A DNA stretch of 64,000 bases from Yamagishiella unicocca (GCA_003116995.1 BDSL01000001.1:124001-188000), one strand, 5' to 3'. Counted from the first letter of the stretch, positions 12,045 through 22,580 are shown. A program made the numbers and translations. Notes: generated from the sequence alone by a model not told the origin.

Positions 12045-14337
12045 AACTAGGCTTGCGCCAGGGGCGCAGCATGTGGCAGTGTGGTGGGTGGGTGTGCAGC
12101 AGCTATTAAAGTCGCCGGGCAAAGGGCCAGGCATAGTGCAGGTAGGACACTTGACTACAGGGCAGCATAATATGTCACCGGTACACGACCTGCGCTGGCA
12201 CGCGCTCATCGGTGGGGCTACGCGAAGCAAGGGAGCGCAGCGACGCTGCGGTGGTTTTACTGCCGCGCCAAATGCTTTATGTTCATCCTTAGGCCAGTAG
12301 GATTTGTACGGCCGCTACGATAGGTGAGGACGGCAGGGTGAGAGCCTAGCAAAGTGTGTGCAGCGCAGGAATACCCAGAGTCCACTAGTGATTCAGATGA
12401 CACAGTGAACATAGAGCACCATTGGTGTAGGCCGTTCTTACGTTTGTTACTGAGAGGGTAGCACTGTATTCGCCAACGCTCATAAATCCATTTGTGGCCA
12501 TTGTCAGCTTCTGAGAGGTGGAGCTACCAGATGAGGAGTATGAATGACTGTATTTCTGCTTGTCGTGGTATGTGTAGACTTCGAACCTCATTAGCTTAAG
12601 GCCTGTGCGCACACGGCCGTTTACGCAGCGTCAGTCTGGCAGTAGATAGCGTACGGGTGTGTGTTTTTACATCTTCTTTTGTGTCCTTGTCCATTGCGTT
12701 AGGAGCGTTCTGTGTGCTTGAAGATACGGGGACTGTTACTATATGGGCTTTGGTCGTAGCATACGTCGACGCGGCGGCCTTGGATATGTGTGCGTCGTGC
12801 CACACACCTGTGGCCGTTGTGTATAACGATGGGCAGGGGCTGGTAAAGGTAAAACAGGTGATGCTGCACGTCTTGTGGCGTGGGCTCGCCTGCTCGGTGT
12901 TTTCACAATGGAGCGGCTTGATTGCACAGACGTGAATATTGCAAGACGCGTGCATGGCAATCAGGTTGCATCTGAGCCTATTTATAGCTGCATTCTCAGG
13001 AGGCGGCACGTCGTAGCCACGATCGGGATAGCCTGAGTGAGGCGAGGATGGGCGATCATAACCCACATCGCGGCCTTGGAAAGCGGCGAAAAAACCTCCA
13101 CGATGCATTACTGTTCTGTGCCAGTTGGAGTACCGCTGTAAGCAAGTGTTTTGAAGGTGAAGCTGCCTCCACCAGGCCACTCATTCACTCTTCGATTTCC
13201 GCAGGGGAATCCCACCCGCCTCGCCGACTTGCGCCTGGGAGCGCCCTCTGGACCGTGCAGCAGCAGGGGACTTTGTGCCGCGGAGACAGCGGGCAGCCGC
13301 TCGTTGCCTGATGTCGTGTGGATAGCCAGCACCGAGGGGTGGCGCCGGGCCAGTGCTCCAGGGGTGAGCATGTCGTCCAGCTTGGAGAGATACAAGCGGC
13401 GCGCCTGCCGTGGACCAACAGATGGTGACCGAGGCGACATGCGGGATCTGCCGTACGTGTCCGACATGCAGTGTACGTATCCGTGATGCAGGAGCCGCCT
13501 ATGCCGCCTCCGCCACTGCTGCCTTTCTCCTCGCCAGAGCGTCAACCCACCTCCTATCACCCCTCCGCAACCTTGCCACCGTCATGTGACACCGTCCGCG
13601 ACACCCAGTAAGAACCATGGCCTTTACAATGTTGGTCGACTGCGCCCAAGTCCTCACACCAGCGAAAAATGGCGTTACGAGCGCTCCTTGGGATCTTTCC
13701 CCCAGACTCACGCAGTCATTATGCTGCCTGTTGCACGCGCGGCGAAGTATGCGTAGACACCCTGCACCTATAACGAGGGTCGCTTTATGTGCAGACGTAG
13801 ACGCGCCGATCCTGAGCAAACCCCTGCATGTCATAGCTTCCTGCAACCATGTGCAGGTACCCTTAGATGCAGTGGTTTCGCCCGTTTTGGGTGCCAATTA
13901 ATACGGTATGATGACATGTATTGGAAGCCTGTTCGCCCGTGCATGCTGTGGCGCCAAGTTATTTTGGCCTGTGCACAAATGTGCCGCTTTTTAATTCATA
14001 TAAGAGGTGCTATTCTGAACATGTCAGCTGCCTACAGGGGTTCGCAGCCTGAAAGTTGCGATCTTGCCCCGAAACCAGGGGAAAACGGTCAAGTAAACGC
14101 CCCTCTTCCCTGGCAACATGGCAAAAGCTACCGGTATTTCATATAATAAATATGTAGCGATTACTGTATCTCACGGTTCCGGGAGAAGTCGGTTGCATTG
14201 AGCTGTCGAAACATTGCTTTAATGACTGCAGGGCAACGATCGGGATCAACTTCATTCCCTGCAACGGGGACAATTTCAGCTTAAGGGCGTCTTCTAGGTA
14301 AATGTCGACCCACCCGATGCTGGCGCTTGTGTCCGGC
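12045..14337. other. Stretch without a supported gene (DEG7 3' region and beyond)
   Basis: The DEG7 3' UTR begins here, but the first TGTAA I find is far away at 13137-13141. Between 13204 and 13363 there is an exon-like block with a CAG acceptor and a GTGAGC donor. It is open on both strands and resembles nothing I know; it could belong to the unrecognised gene downstream. From 13500 to 14137 I see nothing. Confidence 0.4.
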
Positions 14338-14834
14338 ATGATGGCGACACCGATGGCAGCTACAGTCTTGAACCGCCTGCCGGACATGCAAGCACCTGAC
14401 GTGCTGCTGTGCGGTACTGCGGCGAGGTGAGGCCAAACCCACATGTCCTGGCCGCGTCCAGGTCGGGCGTCATACAGCTGATTGAGGCCGTACGCTTCCC
14501 ATCGCCACTGTCTCTCTGATCGGGCTGTACATGCTCACAAAGCGCACCCCTGTCCTACCCTCTCCGCGCCCGCGCTTCTTTCAGTTGCCGCTCGTCCCTG
14601 GCGCTCCATTTTGCCCTTCACCACGCCGCCCGCACGATGCTGCCGGTGCTCTTTTTGTGCCGTCAAGACGGTCTTGAGCAGGCCGTTCCAGTGCTTCCTC
14701 ACCTCTGCAATGGCGATGATCCCAGCCTGCACCTGCTGCACATAAAGTAAGCCCTCATAGCCGCGGAAGTGATCCGCTGGGACGAAACGCTTCAGAGTCT
14801 CTGCACCGGCGGAGCTTCTTGTGTCTTGTATCAT
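14139..14834 (-). other. Two coding-like open frames on the minus strand (unresolved)
   Basis: Minus-strand frames 14834-14535 and 14444-14139 read like protein, for example RGYEGLLYVQQVQAG, EVRKHWNGLLKTVL and IGWVDIYLEDALKLK, with mostly G or C at third positions. I do not recognise a family. They lie antisense to, and between, the first two proposed exons of the + strand gene at 14338-16495. Both sets can hardly be real, and I give this set somewhat less weight because I find no clear splice frame joining the two blocks. Confidence 0.25.
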
Positions 14835-16495
14835 GCAGGGTGCTCCACCCAGCCGGGGACGCTATGCAGGGTGCTCCCGGGCACTATGCAGGGTGCTCCC
14901 ACCCAGCCGGGGGCATTACGCAGCCTCTGTTGCCGGGTTGTTTCGCCGCCCCAGCGCCCGCCTCCACGTCCGCTTCCACGCCCGCCTGCAGGTACCTGAG
15001 CAGCCAGGTGGACCTGCAGCGCCTTGCCTCTTGCCTTCACTTGCTGCGAGTCGCGTATTCAGCCATCGTGGTGGAGGACATCAGCGGCATGATAAGGTGG
15101 GGAAACCCCTCTCCCCGCTCCGCCTCCAGGCTTCTTCTCGCGTACTGCCAATCCCTCCCTCCCCCTTCGCTATGTGCATACCTTTAAATGACGGCAGCCT
15201 TTTACTGAGCGCACTCAACTCCAAGTCCCCTCCTCGCCCGCCTTCTGAAGGGGGGACGACCGCAACGCGCTTGTGCGCACGCTGGCTCTCCTTTTGGACG
15301 GAGTTCGAGCATACAGGTGGGAGGAGAGTTGCAAGGAATACCCGTGTACGCAAGAAAAATCGTTTAGGACAGACGTTTTGAGGTGCATGGTAGATTGGTT
15401 GGGGGGGATGTACTGTGCCGTACCTCGTGCAGGAGTGGGAAGCGGCTGTGGCGGCGTGTCGCCGCTCAGGGGGTGGGGTACGTAGGAGAGCTCGAGAACA
15501 ATACACCCGTCATTACATCTGAATCTGGGTTCGATAGGGTTACTGGAATTGGTAAGGTAAAGTCGAGCGCACACGGTATCGTCGTCCGAGCCGTGATTCA
15601 ATGGACAGTAGCCAGGCGGTGCAGCGGCATCCTGTTGCTTCAAGCCGAAACATCTCCACCTCGGGTCCCTTCCTCCTCTGCGGCAGGATGTCCAGCGGCT
15701 GCGGCCCGCGGTGCCACCTGCTCGTAACTGACTCGAGCGATGAGGCCCGAAGGCCGAGATACATATTTGACCGCTGGTTCCCGGTGACGATGGTGCTCTC
15801 GCCATCCGCATTACCGGCGGGTAAGGGGGATGGTCGGTGGTCCAGGGATGTACTTGCAGGTTGGCGCACGGCTCATGATTCATTTGTGTCAGCGGCGCGC
15901 TGCCGAGCAGATCTTCGGTTGGCTATGTTATGCCCACGTTTTTTTGTTGATAGGCCTTCTTTCGTTGATAGGAGAACGGCGGGTGCACGAAAGTATGGTT
16001 TGCACTGGTACGCGGACAGCAGAGGTATGTTTGCTTGTTTAGCTTTTCGCACATATTTCTGAGGCGTTTTGCTTCGCAGCGTGCTTGACGCGGTCATCGT
16101 GATCCAAAGCCCATCGGTTGATAACCCAACACGTCCACAGGCCGCGATACCTTTTGTCTGAGCGTGGCCGCGCAGTCTGGCGGTCCAACTTCCGCCGAGG
16201 TTAGGACGGCAAATGCAGGCCTGGATGCGGCTGAGGCGGCACCACCAGCGCCTTATGGGCCGCGCTGCATGTACCGAGTGGCAGGGAGCTGCCTGGTGCT
16301 AGAGGCGGTGCATGGGCTGGGTGCCGCGGTGCCGTACGAGGGCCTGCGGGACGAGACGCGAGGTGTCGGGACGCAGGGACCGCTGTTCTGGTAAGGTGCG
16401 CACTATTGGAACGACCAGTAACGCTACGCGGCAAGATTAGGCGTTCCTATGCCTTGCTGGAACGGCTGCAGCAGGCGCAGCGGCGGCAGCACTAG
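14338..16495 (+). CDS. Unrecognised protein, gene partly reconstructed
   Basis: I do not recognise this protein. Exons with good splice sites and matching phases are 14338-14426 (starting MMATPMAATVLNRLPD), 14992-15096 (SSQVDLQRLASCLHLLRV), 15251-15316 (DDRNALVRTLALLLDG), 16141-16390 (GRDTFCLSVAAQSGG through GTQGPLFW) and 16441-16495 (RSYALLERLQQAQRRQH, then TAG). The final join crosses a 50-nt intron that restores the Trp codon and meets a stop at once, which argues that the C-terminus is real. One or more exons between 15317 and 16140 are missing from my model; candidates are 15437-15557 and 15689-15820. TGTAA at 16889-16893 would give a 3' UTR of about 400 nt. The conserved-looking C-terminal block, YRVAGSCLVLEAVHG followed by YEGLRDETRGVGTQGPLFW, is the best handle for identification. 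Confidence 0.45.
14833..14925. repeat. Short degenerate tandem repeat (ATGCAGGGTGCTCC core)
   Basis: Three copies of a 14-base core, two of them followed by CACCCAGCCGGGG, lie within 90 bases at spacings of about 30 and 22. They fall in a probable intron of the unrecognised gene. Confidence 0.6.
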
Positions 16496-17318
16496 GACCC
16501 GTGACTTTTTGTGTGGTGGGGACGTTCGCAGTGAGGACAGTCATTGTGCAGGGCACGGATGACGCTGGGTCGCGCAGTGGAGATCATGTGGCTTGCACGC
16601 TGCTGGTGGGCACGCTGGCGACGCGGCCCAGGCAGCTAATCCAGAGTCCACCCAAAACACGTCGCCCTGCTTGCTAGTTGTACGTAACCCATCTTATTAT
16701 TTTAGGTAACACAGTAGCCATCGCACATAAACTAGAGGCGACCCACATACTCGGGTCACAGGAGAAACGGACGAGCTATGTCGAAGATAGCCCACGTGGA
16801 TTAACTATGTCGATCAGAGAAATGAGTTAACAATTATGATCGTTGCGCTGCATGTTGCATTTGGAAACCTGGAACAGGAGCGATTTGCTGTAAACACTTT
16901 ACGAATGTAATTTGAGGCCATAATAAGCGTTATTGAAATTAAACCACGAGTAAGCACTTCTCGCATAAAATTTGTAGGACACGACCGAATTTTAGGCAGG
17001 ACGTAGACCTATCGCCGTTCGAAACGGCCAGCATAGCCGTCGGATAGGCATGACAGTTGACTTGTACTTCCATATGGTGGTTGCGATGATGATATTCAGC
17101 ATCAGTCACCTTCGTTACGCCCGCTGCATCGATCCGCGGTCAGGGTCAGGTTCGCTTAGTGCCACGACCGCACGGAGAAACCACTTAGCTTCAATCAGAA
17201 GATAACGGATTAGCACGGTATCAAAAGACCGTTACAATAGTCGTCGAGGTATCGGCACCTTGCCGATTCATTGGCGTTGAGCTTCACTCATGTCGTACAT
17301 AGTACGGAGTCACGGCGC
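16496..17318. other. AT-richer intergenic stretch 5' of the LINE
   Basis: Apart from the probable poly(A) signal at 16889-16893 I see no coding block. Base composition drops from the GC-rich exons to a more even mix. If the 12-bp direct repeat is the true target duplication, this is host DNA. If not, part of it could be the 5' UTR and promoter of the LINE. Confidence 0.5.
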
Positions 17319-17330
17319 CACGGCGCCTCT
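17319..17330. repeat. Putative 5' target-site duplication of the LINE
   Basis: CACGGCGCCTCT here is repeated exactly at 22581-22592, directly after the A-rich tail of the element. A 12-bp perfect match at this spacing, abutting the tail, fits target-primed reverse transcription. The 5' copy is itself preceded by a partial tandem CACGGCGCC, which weakens it slightly. Confidence 0.55.
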
Positions 17331-17348
17331 ATTTCTGGTTCTGGTACC

Positions 17349-18500
17349 ATGGAGGAGGCTATAGACACTCTGAAGGCGGACATGTCATCGACCTTCTCGG
17401 CGAAACTTGCGGATATGTCGTCGACCTTCTCGGCGCAATTCGCAAGCCTCAGCCGTATGTTTGACGAACGGCTGGAGAAGTTTAGCGACAGCTTAAAGAG
17501 GGAGAGCCAGCGGCTGGACGCGGAGATCCATGCCGTTCACCAACGGCTCAGCAGGTCGGTCGGCGAACCCACCGATGGCCAAGAGGCGCTCGTGGTGAAG
17601 GTCAACAACCTGTACACGATGGTACAGGACCTTACCTCAGCGATTCAGAAGCTGCAGAGGGCCTGGTCAGGGCTACAGCAAGAGGGTCCGGCCGCAGCAC
17701 AGCAGCACCCCAGGCGAGCCACGCAGGCATACGAGGTGGGGCGGACAGTACCTCTCACGGAGTCGGGATCTTTGATCCTAAGCAACATTGGGCGCAATAT
17801 CGCGCTGCCAGAAATTCAGCAAAAGCTGGAGGGGGTCATGGAGTATGTACAGATCCGTAGCGTAGGCATCAAGGCGGAAGAGGTGCCGTCGGGGATGAGC
17901 GCCTTCAGGAAGGCGGTCGGCGCCAGCAGCGGAGACGACAAGGCCGACACGGCAATGGAGATGGACGAGCAGGCGGGAGCAGCAGCGGCGGTAACTCCAG
18001 GTGGAGAAGCACGGCAGGTCACCGGCACCGCAGCTCCGGCTGATGGCGCCGGGGCGGCCACAAGGGAGCAGTTCACACCGGTGCGCCGCATAATAGTGCG
18101 GTTCACGGGTGAGGCAGAGGATGTTCAGGCTGCAAGGGCAGCCTTTATCAGCTGCGCTGTGTTCATCCGGCAGACGTTCCAGTGGGTGGTTGCCGACAAC
18201 CTCACCCCCGCGGGTCGCGCCGCCCGACGTGCAGCATCGTACGACTACAAGAGGTTGCTGGACGGCGGCATGCGGCCGAAGTGGCGCAACGGCGCCCAGA
18301 TCTTCGTACTGCCTCCGGGGTCACGTGTCCCCAGGCAGTACACAGAAGAGGACGTGAAGCGCTGCCCGGAGGCACCACCAGAGACGGGCGGACGAGGAGT
18401 GAGGGGAGGCGGAGCATGGCGCAGTATGGCGGGGTCCGGTGAGGGACCCGGGAGGAATGGAGACCTGGGAGGTGCGCGTAACGGCGACGCACGAATCTAA
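17349..18500 (+). CDS. LINE ORF1 protein (coiled coil plus RNA-binding-like domain)
   Basis: The 383-residue frame begins at the first ATG, in the favourable context ACCATGG; upstream in-frame codons are open but contain no ATG. Residues 1-70 form a probable coiled coil with repeated DMSSTFSA units and charged heptads, and a second short helix follows near residue 90 (NNLYTMVQDLTSAIQKLQ). After a low-complexity Ala/Gly/Thr stretch, residues from about 245 read RRIIVRFTGEAEDVQAARAAF, which resembles the RRM-like domain of L1 ORF1 proteins. The C-terminal end is rich in Arg and Gly (GGRGVRGGGAW). Such proteins coat the element RNA as trimers. The stop codon overlaps the ORF2 start as TAATG. Confidence 0.8.
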   Translation: MEEAIDTLKADMSSTFSAKLADMSSTFSAQFASLSRMFDERLEKFSDSLKRESQRLDAEIHAVHQRLSRSVGEPTDGQEALVVKVNNLYTMVQDLTSAIQKLQRAWSGLQQEGPAAAQQHPRRATQAYEVGRTVPLTESGSLILSNIGRNIALPEIQQKLEGVMEYVQIRSVGIKAEEVPSGMSAFRKAVGASSGDDKADTAMEMDEQAGAAAAVTPGGEARQVTGTAAPADGAGAATREQFTPVRRIIVRFTGEAEDVQAARAAFISCAVFIRQTFQWVVADNLTPAGRAARRAASYDYKRLLDGGMRPKWRNGAQIFVLPPGSRVPRQYTEEDVKRCPEAPPETGGRGVRGGGAWRSMAGSGEGPGRNGDLGGARNGDARI

Positions 18501-21500
18501 TGACGGATAGTAACCTGCGTATCATTTTGTGGAACGTGCGCCATCTAGAGGAAGGCAAGCTGCAGGAAGACGAACTAATATGGCATTTACTTTCTATGCA
18601 TGATATCATCATTTGTGTTGAAACACACGGCACAGAAGCGCACCCGACAGCAGGTCAACAGCTACCGGGTTATAAGAATTTTTGCGTGGACAGGCCTAGA
18701 ATGGGGGGCAGGAGGGCGGGAGGTGTAGCCGTGTACGTCCACGATAGAATCGCAGACGCCTTGGAGCCGTTACTGTATGTAGCGGAGCCTCGGGGCTGCG
18801 AGTCTGTGTGGCTGCGGCTGCGCTCCGATTGGGCGGACGCAGGCGGCCGTAGTTTGCTGATCGGTGCGTGCTATATCGCGCCCGAAGACTCGTCCTACCA
18901 TAGGGAAGGACGACCAGCAGCCACGAACGCCGAAGCAGCCCTAGATGCCTTTGCTGCTCTTCAAGCGAGATTAGGCGCACTGCGACGTGACGACGACCTA
19001 GTGCTCCTTGCCGGTGATTTCAACGCACGTATGTCTGGGGGACAGAGCGGGATTCCAGACCTGCCCGACATCACAGTAGCAGGTTTAGCAGAGCAATTAG
19101 GGGCTCCCTTTGGCTATGACGACAGCATTGATGCTGTTCCACGTTTTCGGAATTGTGTCGACGCGCGCACCAACCACGCGGGCATTGAGCTGGGGAACGT
19201 ATGCCGCTCAGAAGGCCTGTGTGTAGTAAATGGGAGGGTTAGAGGTGATGAACGCGGGGCTCTTACGTTCTTGGGCCCGCAAGGTGGCAGTACGGTGGAC
19301 CTATTTCTAACTAGTCCTAGTCTGTTTTCTAAGTGTCAGGCTTTATTTGTGTTTGATAATCTGCATAATAGGCTACGTACGCGTGGTACGGGCGGGCGTA
19401 CGTTCAGTGACCACGGACCGGTTAGTCTACAACTGGGCGTGCGGCTGCAACGGCCGGACGGGGAATTACCTCCACGTCGTCCTCGTAAGCGTCTGGGTTT
19501 CAACGTTAGCCAGTGGAGGAAGTATGCAACCTATTTCACTGCAGACGACAGTGCAGTAATGGCAAATCTACAGGAGGTTACGCAAGGGTTGGATAATGGC
19601 TCTGTTTCTAGCACATGTGCGGTAGATCGTATAGGCGAGATTCTGTACGGAGCTATGAAGCAGGCTTTTGGGGTGGGGCGTGAGTCGCGGCAACCGCGAT
19701 CGAATCACGCGCCTTGGTGGAATGCGGAATGTGCGCAAAAGCATGCTGCTATGAGTTCTAAGCTAACGGATGCAAAAGGTCAAGGCAGGTGTTCGGGGGT
19801 GTGGCAAGCATACAGGGTCGCGAGGCAGGAGTTCAATAGAGCACGCAGGCGCGCAATGGCGGCTTTTGAGCACGAGGAATGGCGCGCATTCATTAACAAC
19901 TGTCGCGGAGACCCTAAGGCGCTATGGCGCAAGCTTTCGGACGGGTCATCGGAGTCGTGCCCTATTACTGATGCAGACGCGTGGCGAAGTCATTTCCAGG
20001 CGCTGCTCAATGAAAGGCAGCGCCCGCCAGATTATGAGCGTGCAACGGATATACTGGGCTTTGTTAATAGAGTAGATAGGCACACGTTACCTTGGTGGCG
20101 TGCCTTAGGGGAGGAGGAAGCAGAACTCAGGAGGCGAGCGGCAGATGAGGCGCTCAACACGCCAATTACGGCGGCGGAAGTTGCAGTGGTTTTGGAGAAG
20201 CTACCGAATGGCAAGTCGAGCGGTCCCGAGAAAGTGTGCGGCGAGTGCTACCGATACGCTCGGAAGCTTCGCAGTGGCAGCGAGGATCGGAGCCCAGAAA
20301 TTAACAGGCTTGTCCCGGTTGTGACGGTGCTAATGGAGCATATTCGCGCTACGGGTGATTACCCTGCACAGTTTACTGTGTCGGATCTAGTCCCGGTGTA
20401 TAAGGGGAATGGGAAGGACATGTTAGAGTGCAGTAATTACAGAGGGATCGCGGTGGGCGGAGTGCTTGCCAAATGTTACGCTTCAGTTCTGGAACGGCGT
20501 CTTTCAAAATTCGCCGAATCTGAATTTGCAGCAAGACCGGTCCGACACTGGTGTCAAGCGGGTTTTCGTCGGGGTTTGGGCACACAACATCATCTTTTCG
20601 CGCTTCGTCATTTTATAGCTCGTTACGCTAGGCCGGGGCAACACGGGCTTTTAGTCTGCCAGATCGATTTCGAGAAGGCTTTTGATCGTGTGGACCGAAA
20701 TTTGTTGTGGGCTCGGCTAAGGGAACGGGGTCTTTCTGGGCAAATGCTGTCTGCTATTAGGCGTTGTTATGATAAGGTGCAATTGCGCGTGAAAGTCAAC
20801 GGGAAGAGAGGTGAGCGGTTTGAATCAGTGCAGGGGGTAAAGCAGGGATGCCCGCTAAGCCCAGTCCTGTTCGGGTTGTTTATCGAATCATTTGCGGATT
20901 ACGTAGATGAGCACGAGCAAAGGCAACCTCGGGGATGCGTCCCCACCGCGCATGGAAAAGGGGTCCCGGAGCTGCTGTACGCGGATGACCTTACGCTCAT
21001 GACTATGAATCGGGAACGGATGCAATTCCTGTTGGATAGGTTAGCGGAATTCTGTGATGCATTTGGAATGAATTTGAATGTGGGTAAATGCGAGTTGATG
21101 GTATTCGCCGGTAGGCAAACGTCCTACGACGCACTTTTGAGTGATGCAGCAGGGTTGCGTTATGCGGGCCAGACGGTGCCAGTCAAAGAGCGCGCAAGAT
21201 ATCTTGGACTGCGATATGGATCAGGTTTTTCGTTCGACTCGTGCCGAATGGAGCTATGCGATGTGGGTCGCAGGGGAGTTTTTGCTTTAATGCGTAAGTT
21301 AGAATTAAATCGCGTATGGGCACCCGATCTTATGCTACGCTGTTTTGACGCCCAAATAAGGCCTTTATTATCGTACGGAGCGGAGGTATGGGGACCAGAC
21401 GCTATTTGGGAAGTTTTAGGAACTAAGGGTAGACAGCGGGTTAGGGAGTGGCAAAGATGGAACCAGCGGGGAGGGTCAGGAGCGACGGGGGAGAATGCGG

Positions 21501-22456
21501 CGCTGCTTGGCAGATGGGGAAAATGGGTTCGAAGCACAGGTCGTGCGGCAGGTGTATTTGAAAGAGCTCTGGCGGATCCAATGGTCGAGGTACAGAAGAT
21601 CTTTTTGCGCAGGGTAGTTGGCGCTAGTTTGCCTCCGAACAGGCAACTCTTCGCAGAGTCCTCTCAACTGCCTTTGCATCACTTTTGGGCACAGCAAGTG
21701 TTTGGTTTTTGGAAGCGCCTGAGTAAGCAGCCCTCGACGCTCGCACAGGCAGTCTTAGAGGAGGATATTTTTGCATGGTTGGAATCGGATCGCTCGTCAA
21801 GCGAGCATGAATATTTCTGGGCTGGTAAGGTGCTGCGGATTCTTGGAGCACTTGGGTACGACTATCGCCAACATGTGAGCGCAACGTTGAGTAATGTGGA
21901 CAAAGCCAAGGCAATAGCCGCGTTGGAAATCCCGTTTGACAAGGTGCTAGAGGAGTTCAGGCGGCGTTTGCTGCTCGATTGGAACTCGAGTGATATTGTT
22001 ATGGATCCGCGGGTTTTTCCCGAATTTGCAGCAGGAGACAGTGATCGCGGGAAGCCGGGCGTAACAATGTGTCGCTACTCGAATTGGATGGGCGTTGCAT
22101 ATGCCCCCGACGCGCATACAAAGAAGCTCGATCACCTTCGCGCGTGTATGCCTCGGAAGCATCACACGGCGCTGATGCGTTTTCGTCTCGGCTGTTGGGA
22201 TCTCGACGTAAGTCGTTTTGCACGTCGGCCGCGTAAGCCACGTGTTGAGAGAACGTGCCGAGTGTGCCGCGGGGATATGGTAGAAGACGAGTTTCATGTT
22301 CTTATGGAGTGTCCCGTGTATGAGCCCCTCAGACGAGCTGTAGATTTCCCTACTGGACAGGATATGCAAGTGGTGATGACTACGTGGGATCAGGTGAAAC
22401 TAGGCAACCTTTTGGCTCAGATACAGAGGGCGCGGACAGAGTCATTAAGGGAATAA
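18500..22456 (+). CDS. LINE ORF2: APE endonuclease, reverse transcriptase and zinc motif
   Basis: This 1318-residue polyprotein nicks the target and copies the RNA at the nick. The endonuclease spans about residues 1-310, with LRIILWNVRH, the catalytic Glu in CVETHG, LLAGDFNARM and FSDHGPV. The reverse transcriptase runs from about 570 to 860: NGKSSGPEKV, CSNYRGIAVGGVLAKCY, QIDFEKAFDRVDR (motif A near 722), VKQGCPLSPVLFG and the catalytic YADD near 826. Near residue 1253 a C-x2-C-x9-H-x4-C motif (CRVCRGDMV then HVLMEC) matches the zinc-binding tail seen in many plant and algal LINEs. All catalytic residues I can place are intact. Translation probably starts by termination-reinitiation, since the ATG shares its A with the ORF1 stop codon. 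Confidence 0.93.
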   Translation: MTDSNLRIILWNVRHLEEGKLQEDELIWHLLSMHDIIICVETHGTEAHPTAGQQLPGYKNFCVDRPRMGGRRAGGVAVYVHDRIADALEPLLYVAEPRGCESVWLRLRSDWADAGGRSLLIGACYIAPEDSSYHREGRPAATNAEAALDAFAALQARLGALRRDDDLVLLAGDFNARMSGGQSGIPDLPDITVAGLAEQLGAPFGYDDSIDAVPRFRNCVDARTNHAGIELGNVCRSEGLCVVNGRVRGDERGALTFLGPQGGSTVDLFLTSPSLFSKCQALFVFDNLHNRLRTRGTGGRTFSDHGPVSLQLGVRLQRPDGELPPRRPRKRLGFNVSQWRKYATYFTADDSAVMANLQEVTQGLDNGSVSSTCAVDRIGEILYGAMKQAFGVGRESRQPRSNHAPWWNAECAQKHAAMSSKLTDAKGQGRCSGVWQAYRVARQEFNRARRRAMAAFEHEEWRAFINNCRGDPKALWRKLSDGSSESCPITDADAWRSHFQALLNERQRPPDYERATDILGFVNRVDRHTLPWWRALGEEEAELRRRAADEALNTPITAAEVAVVLEKLPNGKSSGPEKVCGECYRYARKLRSGSEDRSPEINRLVPVVTVLMEHIRATGDYPAQFTVSDLVPVYKGNGKDMLECSNYRGIAVGGVLAKCYASVLERRLSKFAESEFAARPVRHWCQAGFRRGLGTQHHLFALRHFIARYARPGQHGLLVCQIDFEKAFDRVDRNLLWARLRERGLSGQMLSAIRRCYDKVQLRVKVNGKRGERFESVQGVKQGCPLSPVLFGLFIESFADYVDEHEQRQPRGCVPTAHGKGVPELLYADDLTLMTMNRERMQFLLDRLAEFCDAFGMNLNVGKCELMVFAGRQTSYDALLSDAAGLRYAGQTVPVKERARYLGLRYGSGFSFDSCRMELCDVGRRGVFALMRKLELNRVWAPDLMLRCFDAQIRPLLSYGAEVWGPDAIWEVLGTKGRQRVREWQRWNQRGGSGATGENAALLGRWGKWVRSTGRAAGVFERALADPMVEVQKIFLRRVVGASLPPNRQLFAESSQLPLHHFWAQQVFGFWKRLSKQPSTLAQAVLEEDIFAWLESDRSSSEHEYFWAGKVLRILGALGYDYRQHVSATLSNVDKAKAIAALEIPFDKVLEEFRRRLLLDWNSSDIVMDPRVFPEFAAGDSDRGKPGVTMCRYSNWMGVAYAPDAHTKKLDHLRACMPRKHHTALMRFRLGCWDLDVSRFARRPRKPRVERTCRVCRGDMVEDEFHVLMECPVYEPLRRAVDFPTGQDMQVVMTTWDQVKLGNLLAQIQRARTESLRE

Positions 22457-22555
22457 TCCCGATTTTCTAGTATTAGTTCTTGAAGTGCGCCCTTTGACGG
22501 ATGTCCGTTATGGGGGGACGCATGCTACTGGCGCGAGCCAGTACGACATGTAATA

Positions 22556-22580
22556 AATCGTAAAAAATCGTAAAAAAAAT
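22556..22580 (+). repeat. A-rich 3' tail of the LINE
   Basis: The element ends in A-runs broken by two TCGT units, then nine bases of A and T. This replaces a plain poly(A) and directly precedes the downstream direct repeat. Confidence 0.7.

Larger units (their letters stand above)
17331..22580 (+). mobile_element. LINE-type non-LTR retrotransposon, apparently intact
   Basis: The element carries ORF1 (17349-18500) and ORF2 (18500-22456) with no internal stop or frameshift, a short 3' UTR with TGTAA at 22549-22553, and a tail made of A-runs separated by TCG (22556-22580). There are no long terminal repeats. The endonuclease type (APE-like), the single coiled-coil ORF1 and the terminal zinc motif place it among L1-like or related algal LINEs; I cannot say which named family. 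Codon third positions are far less GC-biased than in the host genes on either side, as expected of a mobile element. It sits between the unrecognised gene and the metallophosphatase gene, its 3' end about 120 bp from the latter's start codon. Confidence 0.88.

Noticed and set aside
13204..13311. GDSGQPL motif in an open frame, suggesting a trypsin-like protease
   Set aside because: No His or Asp region precedes it, the frame is short, and the other two frames on the same block look equally open. I treat it as chance.
17271..17348. Extended ORF1 start of the LINE
   Set aside because: The upstream extension begins with TTG, not ATG, and crosses the putative target duplication; the ATG at 17349 has a good context.
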